From the NCBI GenBank assembly GCA_946541645.1, contig CAMNJS010000004.1:1-35001 (forward strand): a stretch of DNA of 35,001 nt. The letters run 5' to 3'. Made by a program: the position numbers and the translations under genes. Positions 1 through 7,929 of the stretch are shown piece after piece. Source of the DNA: an uncultured Bacillota bacterium (GTDB lineage Bacteria > Bacillota_I > Bacilli_A > RF39 > UBA660). The notes below the pieces were generated by a model that made no database searches, was not told the origin of the DNA, and worked only from the letters and a program-made list of their open reading frames with translations. Every line of letters starts with the position of its first letter. The first letter of the stretch is position 1.

Positions 1-22
1 TCTCTAGCCTTTATTAATGTAA

Positions 23-2653
23 TTATTTATCTGCTTTTTCTCTAATTGCAGCTTGAGCAGCAGCAAGCCTTGCACCAGGTACTCTAAATGGTGAACATGA
101 TACATACGTAAGACCAACCCTATGACAAAAATCAATAGTTTTAGCATCTCCACCATGCTCGCCACATATACCAAGTTTAATATCAGGACGAGTTTCTCTA
201 CCTAATTTAACAGCTCTTTCAACAAGCTTACCTACACCTTTTTGATCTAATGTTGCAAAAACATCACTTTCAAAAATATGTTTATTATAGTATTCAGATA
301 AAAACTTACCAGCATCATCACGTGAAAATCCATAAGTCATTTGAGTTAAATCATTTGTTCCAAATGAGAAGAATTCAGCTTCAGTAGCTATTTCATCAGC
401 GAGAATTGCGGCCCTTGGAATTTCAATCATTGTTCCAACTTTATACTTAATATCAGCTTTATTTTCTTTAAGCACTTCATCAGCCACCTTAACAACAACG
501 TTTTTAACATACTTAAGCTCGGCCTTATCACCTACTAATGGAATCATAATTTCAGGTTCTACTTTAATACCTTTTTTAGATACATTAATAGCAGCTTCCA
601 TAACAGCTCTCGTTTGCATTTCAGCAATCTCTGGATAAACAATTGAAAGCCTGCAACCACGAAGGCCCATCATTGGATTAAATTCTTTCAAAGAATTAAC
701 TCTATCCTTAAGTTCATCAAAAGTCATATTTAAAGTTGGAGCTAAAGCTTCAATTTCTTTATCCTCGTGAGGCAAAAACTCATGTAGTGGTGGATCTAAG
801 AAACGAATTGTAACTGATTTTCCATCCATTTCTGTAAACAAGCCTTCAAAATCTTCCCTCTGGTAAGGTAAAATTTTTGATAAAGCTTCTTTTCTTGTTT
901 CTAAGTCTTTTGCTGTAATCATACGCCTAAAATTAAATATTCTCTCTTCGTCAAAGAACATATGCTCAGTACGACATAAACCGATACCCTCAGCGCCAAA
1001 TTTATTAGCATTAGCCGCATCAATAGGTCTATCTGCATTCGTATAAACTTTTAAAGTTCTATTCTTATCAGCCCAGCCCATAAATGTTTCAAAATCACCA
1101 GAAATTTCTGGAGCTTTAACCATAATTTCTTCGCCATAAACTGCACCAGTAGAACCATCTAAGCTTAAAAAGTCACCCTCTTTAAATACTTTACCATCCT
1201 TAGTAGTTAAAGTTTTTTTAACTTCATCAATAACAACTTCTGAGCATCCTGCAACACAACAAGTTCCCATACCACGAGCAACAACTGCCGCATGTGAAGT
1301 CATACCACCACGAGAAGTCAAAATACCTTGAGCTAGGTTCATTCCTTCGATATCTTCTGGTGAAGTTTCCATTCTTGCCAAAACAATATTCTTAATACCA
1401 TTTTCATATGCATCTTTTACATCTTCTGCGCTAAAATAAACATGACCTGTAGCCGCTCCTGGTGACGCTGCTAAACCTGTAGCAATTATTTCTGCACGCT
1501 TTAAAGCTTTATCATCAAATACTGGATGTAATAATTGATCCAAATCACGAGGATTTACACGAAGTAAAGCTTCCTCCTTAGTAATAGCTCCCTCATCAAC
1601 TAAATCTACAGCTATTTTCAAAGCCGCACTTGCCGTTCTTTTACCATTACGAGTTTGAAGCATAAATAATTTACCATTTTCAATAGTAAATTCCATATCC
1701 TGCATATCCTTATAATGATTTTCTAATATAGCACAAATTTTAACAAACTCATCATAACAATCAGGTAAAACTTCTTTTAATTTATCAATATGTTCAGGTG
1801 TACGTATTCCTGCAACAACATCTTCACCTTGAGCATTAATTAAAAATTCTCCAAATAATTTTTTCTCACCAGTTGCCGGATTACGTGTAAAAGCAACCCC
1901 AGTACCAGACTTATCCCCAGTATTTCCATATACCATTTGTTGAACGTTAACTGCTGTCCCCCATGTATCTGGAATATCATTAAGCTTTCTATAAGTCTTA
2001 GCTCGATCATTATTCCAAGAACGAAATACAGCCTGAATAGCCTCTATCAACTGAACTTCCGGATCTTGAGGAAAATCCTCACCAGCATGTTTTCTATATT
2101 CCTTTTTATAAATATCAACCACTTCTTTTAAGTCAGAAGCCGTTAACTCTGTATCAAATTTTACACCTTTATCTTCCTTAATACGATCAAACTGATGCTC
2201 AAAATCACTCTTAGGAAAACCTTTTACAACATCTGAAAACATTTGAATAAATCTTCTATAACTATCAAATACAAATCTTTCATTTTTAGTTATTGAAGAA
2301 AATCCTAAAGCAACCTCATCATTCATGCCTAAATTAAGTACTGTATCCATCATTCCAGGCATTGATTCACGAGCCCCTGATCTTACTGATACAAGTAGTG
2401 GATTTTTAGGATCACCTAACTTTTTACCAGAAACCTCTTCAAGTTCAGCAAGTTTTTCCTTAACCTCGCTCATTATTTCCTCAGAAAGTTTACCACCATC
2501 ATCATAATATTTAAGACAAGCTTCCGTAGTAATTGTAAAACCTTGTGGAACAGGTAGACCAATACTTGTCATTTCTGCAAGATTTGCACCTTTACCGCCC
2601 AAAGTCTCACGCATATCTTTGTTTCCTTCTTTAAAAGAATAAACATATTTCAT
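23..2653 (-). CDS. ppdK: Pyruvate, phosphate dikinase
   Basis: This cytosolic enzyme interconverts pyruvate + ATP + Pi and phosphoenolpyruvate + AMP + PPi. The 876-residue product has the usual family length and domain order: an N-terminal ATP-grasp domain (GGKGANLAEM near residue 18, RSGARESMPGMMDT near 90), the swivelling phosphohistidine domain (GGMTSHAAV, His about 454) and a C-terminal PEP/pyruvate TIM barrel with the late catalytic Cys (GICGEHGGD). The ORF track begins 24 residues too early at a GTG. The start chosen, MKYVYSF, has GGGAGG 8 nt upstream and an extended -10 just beyond; the ATG two codons earlier lies only 2 nt from GGGAGG. The gene is monocistronic as far as can be seen. 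Identity is very secure; the preferred direction (glycolytic or gluconeogenic) cannot be read from sequence. Confidence 0.97.
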   Translation of the reverse strand: MKYVYSFKEGNKDMRETLGGKGANLAEMTSIGLPVPQGFTITTEACLKYYDDGGKLSEEIMSEVKEKLAELEEVSGKKLGDPKNPLLVSVRSGARESMPGMMDTVLNLGMNDEVALGFSSITKNERFVFDSYRRFIQMFSDVVKGFPKSDFEHQFDRIKEDKGVKFDTELTASDLKEVVDIYKKEYRKHAGEDFPQDPEVQLIEAIQAVFRSWNNDRAKTYRKLNDIPDTWGTAVNVQQMVYGNTGDKSGTGVAFTRNPATGEKKLFGEFLINAQGEDVVAGIRTPEHIDKLKEVLPDCYDEFVKICAILENHYKDMQDMEFTIENGKLFMLQTRNGKRTASAALKIAVDLVDEGAITKEEALLRVNPRDLDQLLHPVFDDKALKRAEIIATGLAASPGAATGHVYFSAEDVKDAYENGIKNIVLARMETSPEDIEGMNLAQGILTSRGGMTSHAAVVARGMGTCCVAGCSEVVIDEVKKTLTTKDGKVFKEGDFLSLDGSTGAVYGEEIMVKAPEISGDFETFMGWADKNRTLKVYTNADRPIDAANANKFGAEGIGLCRTEHMFFDEERIFNFRRMITAKDLETRKEALSKILPYQREDFEGLFTEMDGKSVTIRFLDPPLHEFLPHEDKEIEALAPTLNMTFDELKDRVNSLKEFNPMMGLRGCRLSIVYPEIAEMQTRAVMEAAINVSKKGIKVEPEIMIPLVGDKAELKYVKNVVVKVADEVLKENKADIKYKVGTMIEIPRAAILADEIATEAEFFSFGTNDLTQMTYGFSRDDAGKFLSEYYNKHIFESDVFATLDQKGVGKLVERAVKLGRETRPDIKLGICGEHGGDAKTIDFCHRVGLTYVSCSPFRVPGARLAAAQAAIREKADK

Positions 2654-2674
2654 ATTCATAACCTCCCAACGTAT

Positions 2675-2683
2675 AGTATAACA
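2675..2683 (-). promoter_or_regulatory. Extended -10 promoter of ppdK
   Basis: The minus strand reads TGT-TATACT, an extended -10 (TGn) element. No good -35 is present at 17 nt. The -10 ends 21 nt before the ppdK ATG, so transcription should start at the edge of the GGGAGG ribosome binding site. Confidence 0.6.
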
Positions 2684-2776
2684 TAAACTCCATAATATAA
2701 CCCAATAATTTAACCTTTTTGTCACTTTTTAACACTCTACTCAATCATTAAAATTATACAAATTTATACAAAAAAA

Positions 2777-2804
2777 TTGTTTTTTTAATTATAGATGTTA
2801 TAAT
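2777..2804 (+). promoter_or_regulatory. Sigma-A type promoter of the sortase gene
   Basis: TTGTTT, a 16-nt spacer and TATAAT, with TGT directly before the -10 (extended -10). The -10 ends 16 nt before the sortase ATG, so the leader is about 10 nt and the GGTGA ribosome binding site coincides with the expected transcription start. Confidence 0.7.
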
Positions 2805-2820
2805 TAAAGTGGTGAATGAT

Positions 2821-3678
2821 ATGACAAAATACAAAATAGATAAAAATATAAAATTTAAACAAATGATATGCCATGTTATGTTTACTGCATCATTAGTAGG
2901 AGCCTCATTTTTCGGATTTCAAGCCTTAAAAGATGTCGCCGAACTACAAAGACAAAGCACAGCATCTCAAAATCAAATAGAAATAGTAACAGATGCCATT
3001 AATCCTGATTATGAAGAAATACAAACCCAAGAGGAAAAAGATACTACTGAACAATACGTACCAAAGTATGACTTTGAAAAACTATGGGAGACAAATCCAA
3101 ACATAGTAGCCGTTATCGAAGGCGACTGCTTCGAAGGAGGATATTATCCTATTGTTTCAACAAACAGTATTGATGAAGAAGAATACTATCTTCACCACTC
3201 TATAGATGGCAGCGAAAGTAGTACCGGAAGTATATTTTCAGATTATAGAAGTGATAACAGCATTCAAAGTGACATAACAATGATATGGGGACACAACATG
3301 CGTGGTCAAGATGGAAAAATGTTTGGTAGTCTCACTAACTATCAAAGTCAGCAATACTATGAAAACCATAACAAGCCACTAAAACTATACACCCCAGCCG
3401 GTGAATATAATCTACACCTATACTCAGTAGTCGTTGAAGACCCAAGCTACATTTCTGTTGGCAATTTTAAAAGTGAAGAAGAAATGCTAAATTTTCTAAC
3501 CGATATGCAAAGCAAATCATTAATTAATACTAATAGAAATCCAAACCCCAATAGTAACTACCTCATAACATGCACATGTAGTTCCGAAACAAGTTCTAAT
3601 ATTTATGATAGGAATATAAATTTATGGGAAATTGAACCTGTAATGGTAAAAGAAATAAATAATGAAAAAGCGTTATAA
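2821..3678 (+). CDS. Class B-like sortase
   Basis: A membrane-anchored transpeptidase that joins exported proteins to the cell wall. The protein (285 aa from this ATG) has an N-terminal TM anchor (about residues 14-35), an acidic linker, then a sortase core. The catalytic His lies in MIWGHNMRG, the Cys in LITCTC, and the Arg in YDRNINLWE 11 residues after the second Cys. The GHNM/MFGSL block resembles SrtB-type enzymes rather than class A. The track start (GTG at 2809) lies in the ribosome binding site; GGTGA sits 5 nt before this ATG. It stands alone, divergent from ppdK, with no substrate beside it. A candidate substrate is the exported protein at 12710-13543. The catalytic motif has Cys-Thr-Cys, so either Cys could be the nucleophile. 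Sortase identity is secure; the class assignment is by motif only. Confidence 0.88.
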   Translation: MTKYKIDKNIKFKQMICHVMFTASLVGASFFGFQALKDVAELQRQSTASQNQIEIVTDAINPDYEEIQTQEEKDTTEQYVPKYDFEKLWETNPNIVAVIEGDCFEGGYYPIVSTNSIDEEEYYLHHSIDGSESSTGSIFSDYRSDNSIQSDITMIWGHNMRGQDGKMFGSLTNYQSQQYYENHNKPLKLYTPAGEYNLHLYSVVVEDPSYISVGNFKSEEEMLNFLTDMQSKSLINTNRNPNPNSNYLITCTCSSETSSNIYDRNINLWEIEPVMVKEINNEKAL

Positions 3679-3698
3679 AATATTTTATACGCTTTTTT
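3665..3698. terminator. Intrinsic terminator, probably bidirectional
   Basis: An AAAAAGCGT...ACGCTTTTT hairpin with an AT-rich continuation of the stem and T-runs on both strands. It contains the sortase stop codon (3676-3678) and can also end the convergent 91-aa gene. Confidence 0.75.
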
Positions 3699-3738
3699 AA
3701 ATACTGTTTTTCTATATTAACCATATCTGCTACAACGT

Positions 3739-4014
3739 CTAATGTTGATTTTTCCAAACTGTAATACTATTTTTAACAATATTGTAAGGAATCATATACC
3801 CAGCTTTGTAATGCCCTAGCAAAGTAAATGAACCCGCAATATTTATCCCTACTATACCTCTAATAGCATCATTAGATTTATTTTGCATCTCATTAAATAC
3901 CCTGCTTTTGCTTTCTTTCTCTCCAGCAATTGGAATCATTTCACTCGCACCAATAAAAACAAAGATAATAACTATAACAGCTAATACAAAAGCAACTAAA
4001 TTTTTATTTTTCAT
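3739..4014 (-). CDS. Small single-TM protein, function unknown
   Basis: A 91-aa protein that I do not recognise. Residues about 5-25 form a strong TM helix (LVAFVLAVIVIIFVFIGA). A hydrophilic stretch follows, and residues 50-70 are weakly hydrophobic (IVGINIAGSFTLLGHYKAGY) and could be a second membrane segment. AGAGGA lies 8 nt before the ATG, and a good promoter (TTATGA-17-TATAAT with TGT extension) stands upstream, so the gene is probably real and transcribed alone. It is convergent with the sortase gene and shares its terminator. Nothing around it reveals its job. Confidence 0.7.
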   Translation of the reverse strand: MKNKNLVAFVLAVIVIIFVFIGASEMIPIAGEKESKSRVFNEMQNKSNDAIRGIVGINIAGSFTLLGHYKAGYMIPYNIVKNSITVWKNQH

Positions 4015-4036
4015 ATATAAATCCTCTTTCTTAAAT

Positions 4037-4065
4037 ATTATAACATAGCTATTATATTTTCATAA
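4037..4065 (-). promoter_or_regulatory. Promoter of the 91-aa gene
   Basis: Minus strand TTATGA, 17-nt spacer and TATAAT preceded by TGT. The -10 ends 22 nt before the start codon. Confidence 0.65.
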
Positions 4066-4125
4066 TCTATATATATCAAAATTTTAATCAATTTTAAATA
4101 TTATTTGCCATATTTTTAGGCCATC

Positions 4126-4148
4126 AAAAAACGGACTTTCATCCGTCT
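4126..4148 (-). terminator. Intrinsic terminator of the XRE regulator gene
   Basis: Minus strand ACGGA-TGAAAG-TCCGT followed directly by a T-run, 26 nt after the stop codon of the 382-aa gene. Confidence 0.8.
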
Positions 4149-4173
4149 TACATAAATTTAATAATATAATTAT

Positions 4174-5322
4174 TTATGATACAAACTTATTAAAACACAA
4201 ATCTATAAATTCTATATCTGATATTTTTTGTTCAAGATATTTATTAAACAAATCTTTGTTAATCCCGTCTTTAACTATACTTTTATAATTTGGAAAATTG
4301 TTTTCAACACTCTCTCTATGAACCTCATATATTTTGCCACTAAAATTATATTTAATATATTTAACATTATCTATTAAAGCAAACATCGACACAGAATTAT
4401 AAACTATACTTTTTTCCAAATAATAATTTTCGTTTATATACCAATCTGTTATATTATAATCAATTATTAATCCTAAATTATCAGTATCTATTTCAAACAC
4501 ATAGCCATATTCAGATAATGGCAATGATGCGATTAAATTTCCATCATTACTATTATTACCAACATATTTATTTTTATATTTAATAATATTATCAATCCCT
4601 GATTTATCCCTATTAAATGGCACAACCGGAATAGTATCAATATTATATTTTTTACTAGTATCTACAATAATATACTCATTTGGTGTATTGCTATTTACTC
4701 TATACACAGTATATAATGGATTATCACATTCATAGACATATCCATTACTAGTTTTTATAATGCAAAATCTAGATAATTGTTTTAATGAAATAACACTTAT
4801 ATAATCAATAATAAATAATGAAATTAAAAATAATATAAAATATACAAAACAAATTATTATCCTTTTTGAAAATTGATAATTCTTTGTGAGTTTACTGACC
4901 CCTATTAATGATATTACAGCCCCCAAAACAGAATATATGCTTCCCCACGAACTTTCTGAGGCAAACATAGTCATTGCTGTAAAAGATATAAGAATTCCCA
5001 AAATTAGTAATACTATTCCCAAATTGTTCCTAATTAAATTAATTTTCTTGGTAGAATAATCAATAGTGTTAATAATATTTTCTTCAAATTTTTCTTGATA
5101 CTCTTCCCTATTTAATCTTTCTCCACTCAGCAATTCATTAATATTAATATCTAATTCGTCACATAATGGTTTAAATAAAGATAAGTCAGGCATGTTTCGC
5201 CCGTTTTCCCAATTTCCTATTGATTTATCCGTAACTCCCAATTTTTCTGCTAACTCCGATTGAGTCATTTTCTTATCTTTACGGCACATAGCAATAAACT
5301 TTCCTATTTTTTCTTGATTCAT
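4174..5322 (-). CDS. Membrane-bound XRE-family regulator
   Basis: The first about 65 residues are a Cro/CI-type helix-turn-helix (MTQSELAEKLGVTDKSIGNWE), a DNA-binding fold of the XRE family. Residues about 97-175 hold three TM segments (NLGIVLLILGILISF, YSVLGAVISLIGV, ICFVYFILFLISLFII). The remaining about 200 residues are hydrophilic and probably outside the cell; I recognise no named domain there. The layout suggests a regulator that senses something at or beyond the membrane. The start is supported by GGAGGGAGAG before the ATG, and a TATAAT lies at 5357-5362. A terminator follows, so the unit is monocistronic. Its target could be its own promoter or the neighbouring membrane-protein genes; this is inference from position only. 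Confidence 0.85.
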   Translation of the reverse strand: MNQEKIGKFIAMCRKDKKMTQSELAEKLGVTDKSIGNWENGRNMPDLSLFKPLCDELDININELLSGERLNREEYQEKFEENIINTIDYSTKKINLIRNNLGIVLLILGILISFTAMTMFASESSWGSIYSVLGAVISLIGVSKLTKNYQFSKRIIICFVYFILFLISLFIIDYISVISLKQLSRFCIIKTSNGYVYECDNPLYTVYRVNSNTPNEYIIVDTSKKYNIDTIPVVPFNRDKSGIDNIIKYKNKYVGNNSNDGNLIASLPLSEYGYVFEIDTDNLGLIIDYNITDWYINENYYLEKSIVYNSVSMFALIDNVKYIKYNFSGKIYEVHRESVENNFPNYKSIVKDGINKDLFNKYLEQKISDIEFIDLCFNKFVS

Positions 5323-5455
5323 AAATTCTCTCCCTCCACACCAAAATCATATATCTATTATAACTAATTTAACAGGAAACAATTCTAGGGTTATAAATAA
5401 GAAATTAAATTTCTGCCTGTATTTTACCATAGAAAAAATAATTTTCGCATTCTAA

Positions 5456-6088
5456 TTAAAATAATATTATAGTGCCAAGCGCAACTAGCCCTTGACAAAT
5501 AACATTTGATATTTCTATCTTCCAATGTGTTCTTGGATCTTTTAAATTAGCTTTTATGCCTATAACACATAGCATTATAAATATGATAATTGCAAATGCA
5601 TAAAATACTGATGGAAGAATATTATTAGTTCTAATTGAAAAAGTTATTAATGAAATGTATATTAATAAATACCCAAATGCGCCAGTTAGCACAGCTATCG
5701 TATTCATTTTTTTACTTTTTTTATATACTAAATATAACAATAATAAAATCAATTCAAAAATCAATAATAAAACTAATCTCAAACTCATAACATATTTTAA
5801 TATCATTAATCCTGATAATAAAATTCCAGCATTAACACAAAATACCAAACTAACTGGCATTTTAAACTCTATTATGCCCAAACCTACTATTACTTTTCCA
5901 GTAGGAATAATAAAACCAAATAATAATGATATTACTGCACCTATTATTAAAAACACATTATAAGGGATACCAAGTTCAGGTCCAATATTTTTAATAATTG
6001 TTATGATTATGACACTATAAAAAACTGGATTAATATAATCAAGCAAACCTAACGAAACAGAAAAATTATTAAATTTATCTTTTTTCAT
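5456..6088 (-). CDS. Polytopic membrane protein, function unknown
   Basis: A 210-aa protein with about six or seven TM helices covering nearly the whole length and only short charged loops (KKSKKMN, KANLKDPRTHWK). I do not recognise the family. The track start lies 16 codons upstream; MKKDKFNN is preferred because AAGGGG precedes its ATG by 7 nt and an extended -10 (TGG-TATACT, 6111-6119) ends 22 nt before it. It lies between the XRE membrane regulator and a single-TM protein, each with its own promoter, so a shared role is only a guess. Confidence 0.72.
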   Translation of the reverse strand: MKKDKFNNFSVSLGLLDYINPVFYSVIIITIIKNIGPELGIPYNVFLIIGAVISLLFGFIIPTGKVIVGLGIIEFKMPVSLVFCVNAGILLSGLMILKYVMSLRLVLLLIFELILLLLYLVYKKSKKMNTIAVLTGAFGYLLIYISLITFSIRTNNILPSVFYAFAIIIFIMLCVIGIKANLKDPRTHWKIEISNVICQGLVALGTIILF

Positions 6089-6110
6089 TTTATACCCCTT
6101 TTCTACTATT

Positions 6111-6119
6111 AGTATACCA
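6111..6119 (-). promoter_or_regulatory. Extended -10 of the 210-aa membrane protein gene
   Basis: Minus strand TGG-TATACT, 22 nt before the ATG. The element lies in the outer arm of the hairpin at 6113-6156, so the upstream terminator and this promoter share bases. Confidence 0.5.
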
Positions 6120-6156
6120 TAATAAAAGGAACTCACGTTCCTAATATTATGGTATA
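6113..6156 (-). terminator. Long hairpin with an intrinsic terminator core
   Basis: The core on the minus strand is AGGAAC-GTGA-GTTCCT (GNRA-type tetraloop) followed by TTTTATTA, a plausible terminator for the 134-aa gene ending at 6199. The symmetry continues outward: TATACCATAATA and TATTATGGTATA give 20-nt arms interrupted only by a 2-nt A/A mismatch. Confidence 0.65.
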
Positions 6157-6198
6157 TTTTAATTTAAACAAAGATATCAAATCATTACAATAATATTG

Positions 6199-6603
6199 TT
6201 ACTTAGCTTTAATATCCATACTTCCAGTAGCTCCTTTCCCCGCAGTAATACGAATAGTGTAATCACCAGATGGTAGCTCAAATTCACGAACGTCGATAGA
6301 TGTAAATGTTTCTTTCATAAGTACTTTTGTTATAGCATCTATATTTTTAGGTAACACCTCAATTCTTATTAAACTATTATCTGTTAAATTTGTTCTAACT
6401 TCAAGCTTTTGCTCCTCTTGAAGTTTAATATAACCAATTCCTGATGCCTTTCTTCCTGCCTTCTGAGCTGTAACAACAATGTTTCCATTTTCATCATTTT
6501 CTACACTAAATATAGAGCTAGTTTGATTAATATATATTATCGCAATTATAACTGCCAGTAAAATTACTAATATTGTACAAAGTATAGCCTTTTTACACTT
6601 CAT
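6199..6603 (-). CDS. Single-TM anchored extracytoplasmic protein
   Basis: A 134-aa protein with an N-terminal uncleaved TM helix (AILCTILVILLAVIIAIIYI) and an extracytoplasmic part of about 100 residues rich in alternating polar and hydrophobic residues. It ends in SGDYTIRITAGKGATGSM, which looks like a small beta-sandwich. I cannot name the family. The start is MKCKKAIL, with AAAGGAG 9 nt upstream; the track start (MFAKELNF) overlaps that ribosome binding site. A TGA-TACAAT extended -10 lies 22 nt before the ATG and a GNRA hairpin terminator follows, so it is transcribed alone. Confidence 0.7.
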   Translation of the reverse strand: MKCKKAILCTILVILLAVIIAIIYINQTSSIFSVENDENGNIVVTAQKAGRKASGIGYIKLQEEQKLEVRTNLTDNSLIRIEVLPKNIDAITKVLMKETFTSIDVREFELPSGDYTIRITAGKGATGSMDIKAK

Positions 6604-6625
6604 AAAATTCAACTCCTTTGCAAAC

Positions 6626-6634
6626 ATTGTATCA
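6626..6634 (-). promoter_or_regulatory. Extended -10 of the 134-aa gene
   Basis: Minus strand TGA-TACAAT, ending 22 nt before the ATG at 6603. The -35 region shows no consensus. Confidence 0.5.
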
Positions 6635-6668
6635 CACTATTTATTATTTTTTTACTATTTTCATGCAT

Positions 6669-7856
6669 TCATAAAACTTTATTAGTCAAAACACAAACTG
6701 TCTCAACATGATAAGTCCAAGGAAACATATCAAATAAAACAACATCTTTAATATCGTATGATCTGCCAAATTCCTTCAAATCTCTAGCAAGCGATATAGG
6801 ATTACAAGACACATAAATAATTCTTTGAGGATTTATATCTAAAATATTATTAATCCCCTCTTTAGTAAGACCACTTCGAGCAGGATCAACAATAACAACA
6901 TCCGCCTTAAGCTTTTTAACTAATTTATTAGCATCCCCACACATGAATTCCACATTATTAACTTTATTCGATTTTTTATTTTCATCCGCGCATAAAACTG
7001 CTTCTTTATTAATTTCGACCCCAACAACTTTTTTAAAATTCTTACTTAAAAATAATCCAATTGTCCCTGTTCCACAATATAAATCAACCGCGTTTTCTAA
7101 AACTCCCGCATACTCTGCAATCTTCAAATAAAGTTCTTCAGCAACATCACTATTAATTTGGAAAAAAGCATCTTTAGAAATCAAAAATTTATAATCACCA
7201 ATAGTTTTCAAAATTTTCTCTTTACCATATACAAGATTATCATTAATAAATATAGAATCTGCATACTTTTTAATATTAGTAATATCCATCATGCCTTTAA
7301 TTATAACCATAACTTCATCCATATCCTTAATAATTATCTCTTCTACCAAAGCCAAATTTTCACCCCTAATCACTTCAATTATTTTATTAATCCTCGAAGA
7401 AGCAATTAGACATTTATCAATCGAAATGAGTTCGTTAGAATTATTTTTAAAATAACCAATTTTTCCATTTCTAACCTTGAGTGTAACTTTATTTCTATAA
7501 CCATACATATTTTTACTAGGAACTATTGTTTTTATATCAAAACTAACCCCGCCTATTCTTTTCAAAACATCATAGACTTTTTCTTTTTTATATTCTAACG
7601 TTTTTTCATAACTTAAATTTTTTAAAGCACACCCGCATTCATCATATTTACACTTTGAACAAATACGGTGGATAGACTCTTTTTTCAAAGAAATAATCTT
7701 ACCTTCCATAAAACTTTTCTTATCAGAAAAAACCTTAACAACAGCTTCTTCACCGATAAAAAAATCAGGAACAAAAATTATTTTTCCGTTGATTTTTCCT
7801 ATTCCTCTTCCAAAATTATCCATTCGCTCACATTTTATTAAAAACTCATCACTCAT
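6669..7856 (-). CDS. 23S rRNA (uracil-C5)-methyltransferase, RlmD/RlmCD/TrmA family
   Basis: This SAM-dependent enzyme makes 5-methyluridine in RNA. From this start it is 395 aa: an N-terminal TRAM domain (about 1-55), a Cys cluster of the 4Fe-4S type (CSKCKYDECGC near residue 65), and a C-terminal Rossmann methyltransferase with VDLYCGTGTIGL, VDPARSGL and the catalytic Cys loop YVSCNPISLARDL. The Fe-S cluster and C-terminal motifs fit RumA/RlmD-like proteins; whether it modifies one site or two (as Gram-positive RlmCD does) cannot be told. The track's first 80 residues are an artefact: they run over the divergent promoter region into the opposite gene. The chosen ATG has GGATGTGA upstream and a TGT-TATAAT promoter 18 nt away. 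Confidence 0.93.
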   Translation of the reverse strand: MSDEFLIKCERMDNFGRGIGKINGKIIFVPDFFIGEEAVVKVFSDKKSFMEGKIISLKKESIHRICSKCKYDECGCALKNLSYEKTLEYKKEKVYDVLKRIGGVSFDIKTIVPSKNMYGYRNKVTLKVRNGKIGYFKNNSNELISIDKCLIASSRINKIIEVIRGENLALVEEIIIKDMDEVMVIIKGMMDITNIKKYADSIFINDNLVYGKEKILKTIGDYKFLISKDAFFQINSDVAEELYLKIAEYAGVLENAVDLYCGTGTIGLFLSKNFKKVVGVEINKEAVLCADENKKSNKVNNVEFMCGDANKLVKKLKADVVIVDPARSGLTKEGINNILDINPQRIIYVSCNPISLARDLKEFGRSYDIKDVVLFDMFPWTYHVETVCVLTNKVL

Positions 7857-7874
7857 AAAATCACATCCAAAAAA

Positions 7875-7883
7875 ATTATAACA
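7875..7883 (-). promoter_or_regulatory. Extended -10 of the RNA methyltransferase gene
   Basis: Minus strand TGT-TATAAT, ending 18 nt before the ATG at 7856. It supports moving the start downstream of the ORF-track start. Confidence 0.6.
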
Positions 7884-7909
7884 TATCTTAAATGTATTTG
7901 GGCATAATA
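7881..7909 (+). promoter_or_regulatory. Candidate sigma-G promoter of the ger operon
   Basis: ACATA, 17 nt and CATAATA match the forespore sigma-G consensus (gHATR, 17-18 nt, CATWHTA) at all but the first base. The -10 ends 20 nt before the gerA start. In Bacillus subtilis the gerA operon is read by sigma-G, which makes the match more credible, but short AT-rich motifs arise by chance in this sequence. Confidence 0.45.
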
Positions 7910-7929
7910 AAAAAGAAAGTTGGGATATT

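Noticed and set aside
5655-5963. 102-aa plus-strand ORF inside the 210-aa membrane protein gene
   Set aside because: Antisense shadow with no ribosome binding site; the minus-strand gene has promoter, ribosome binding site and membrane-protein character.
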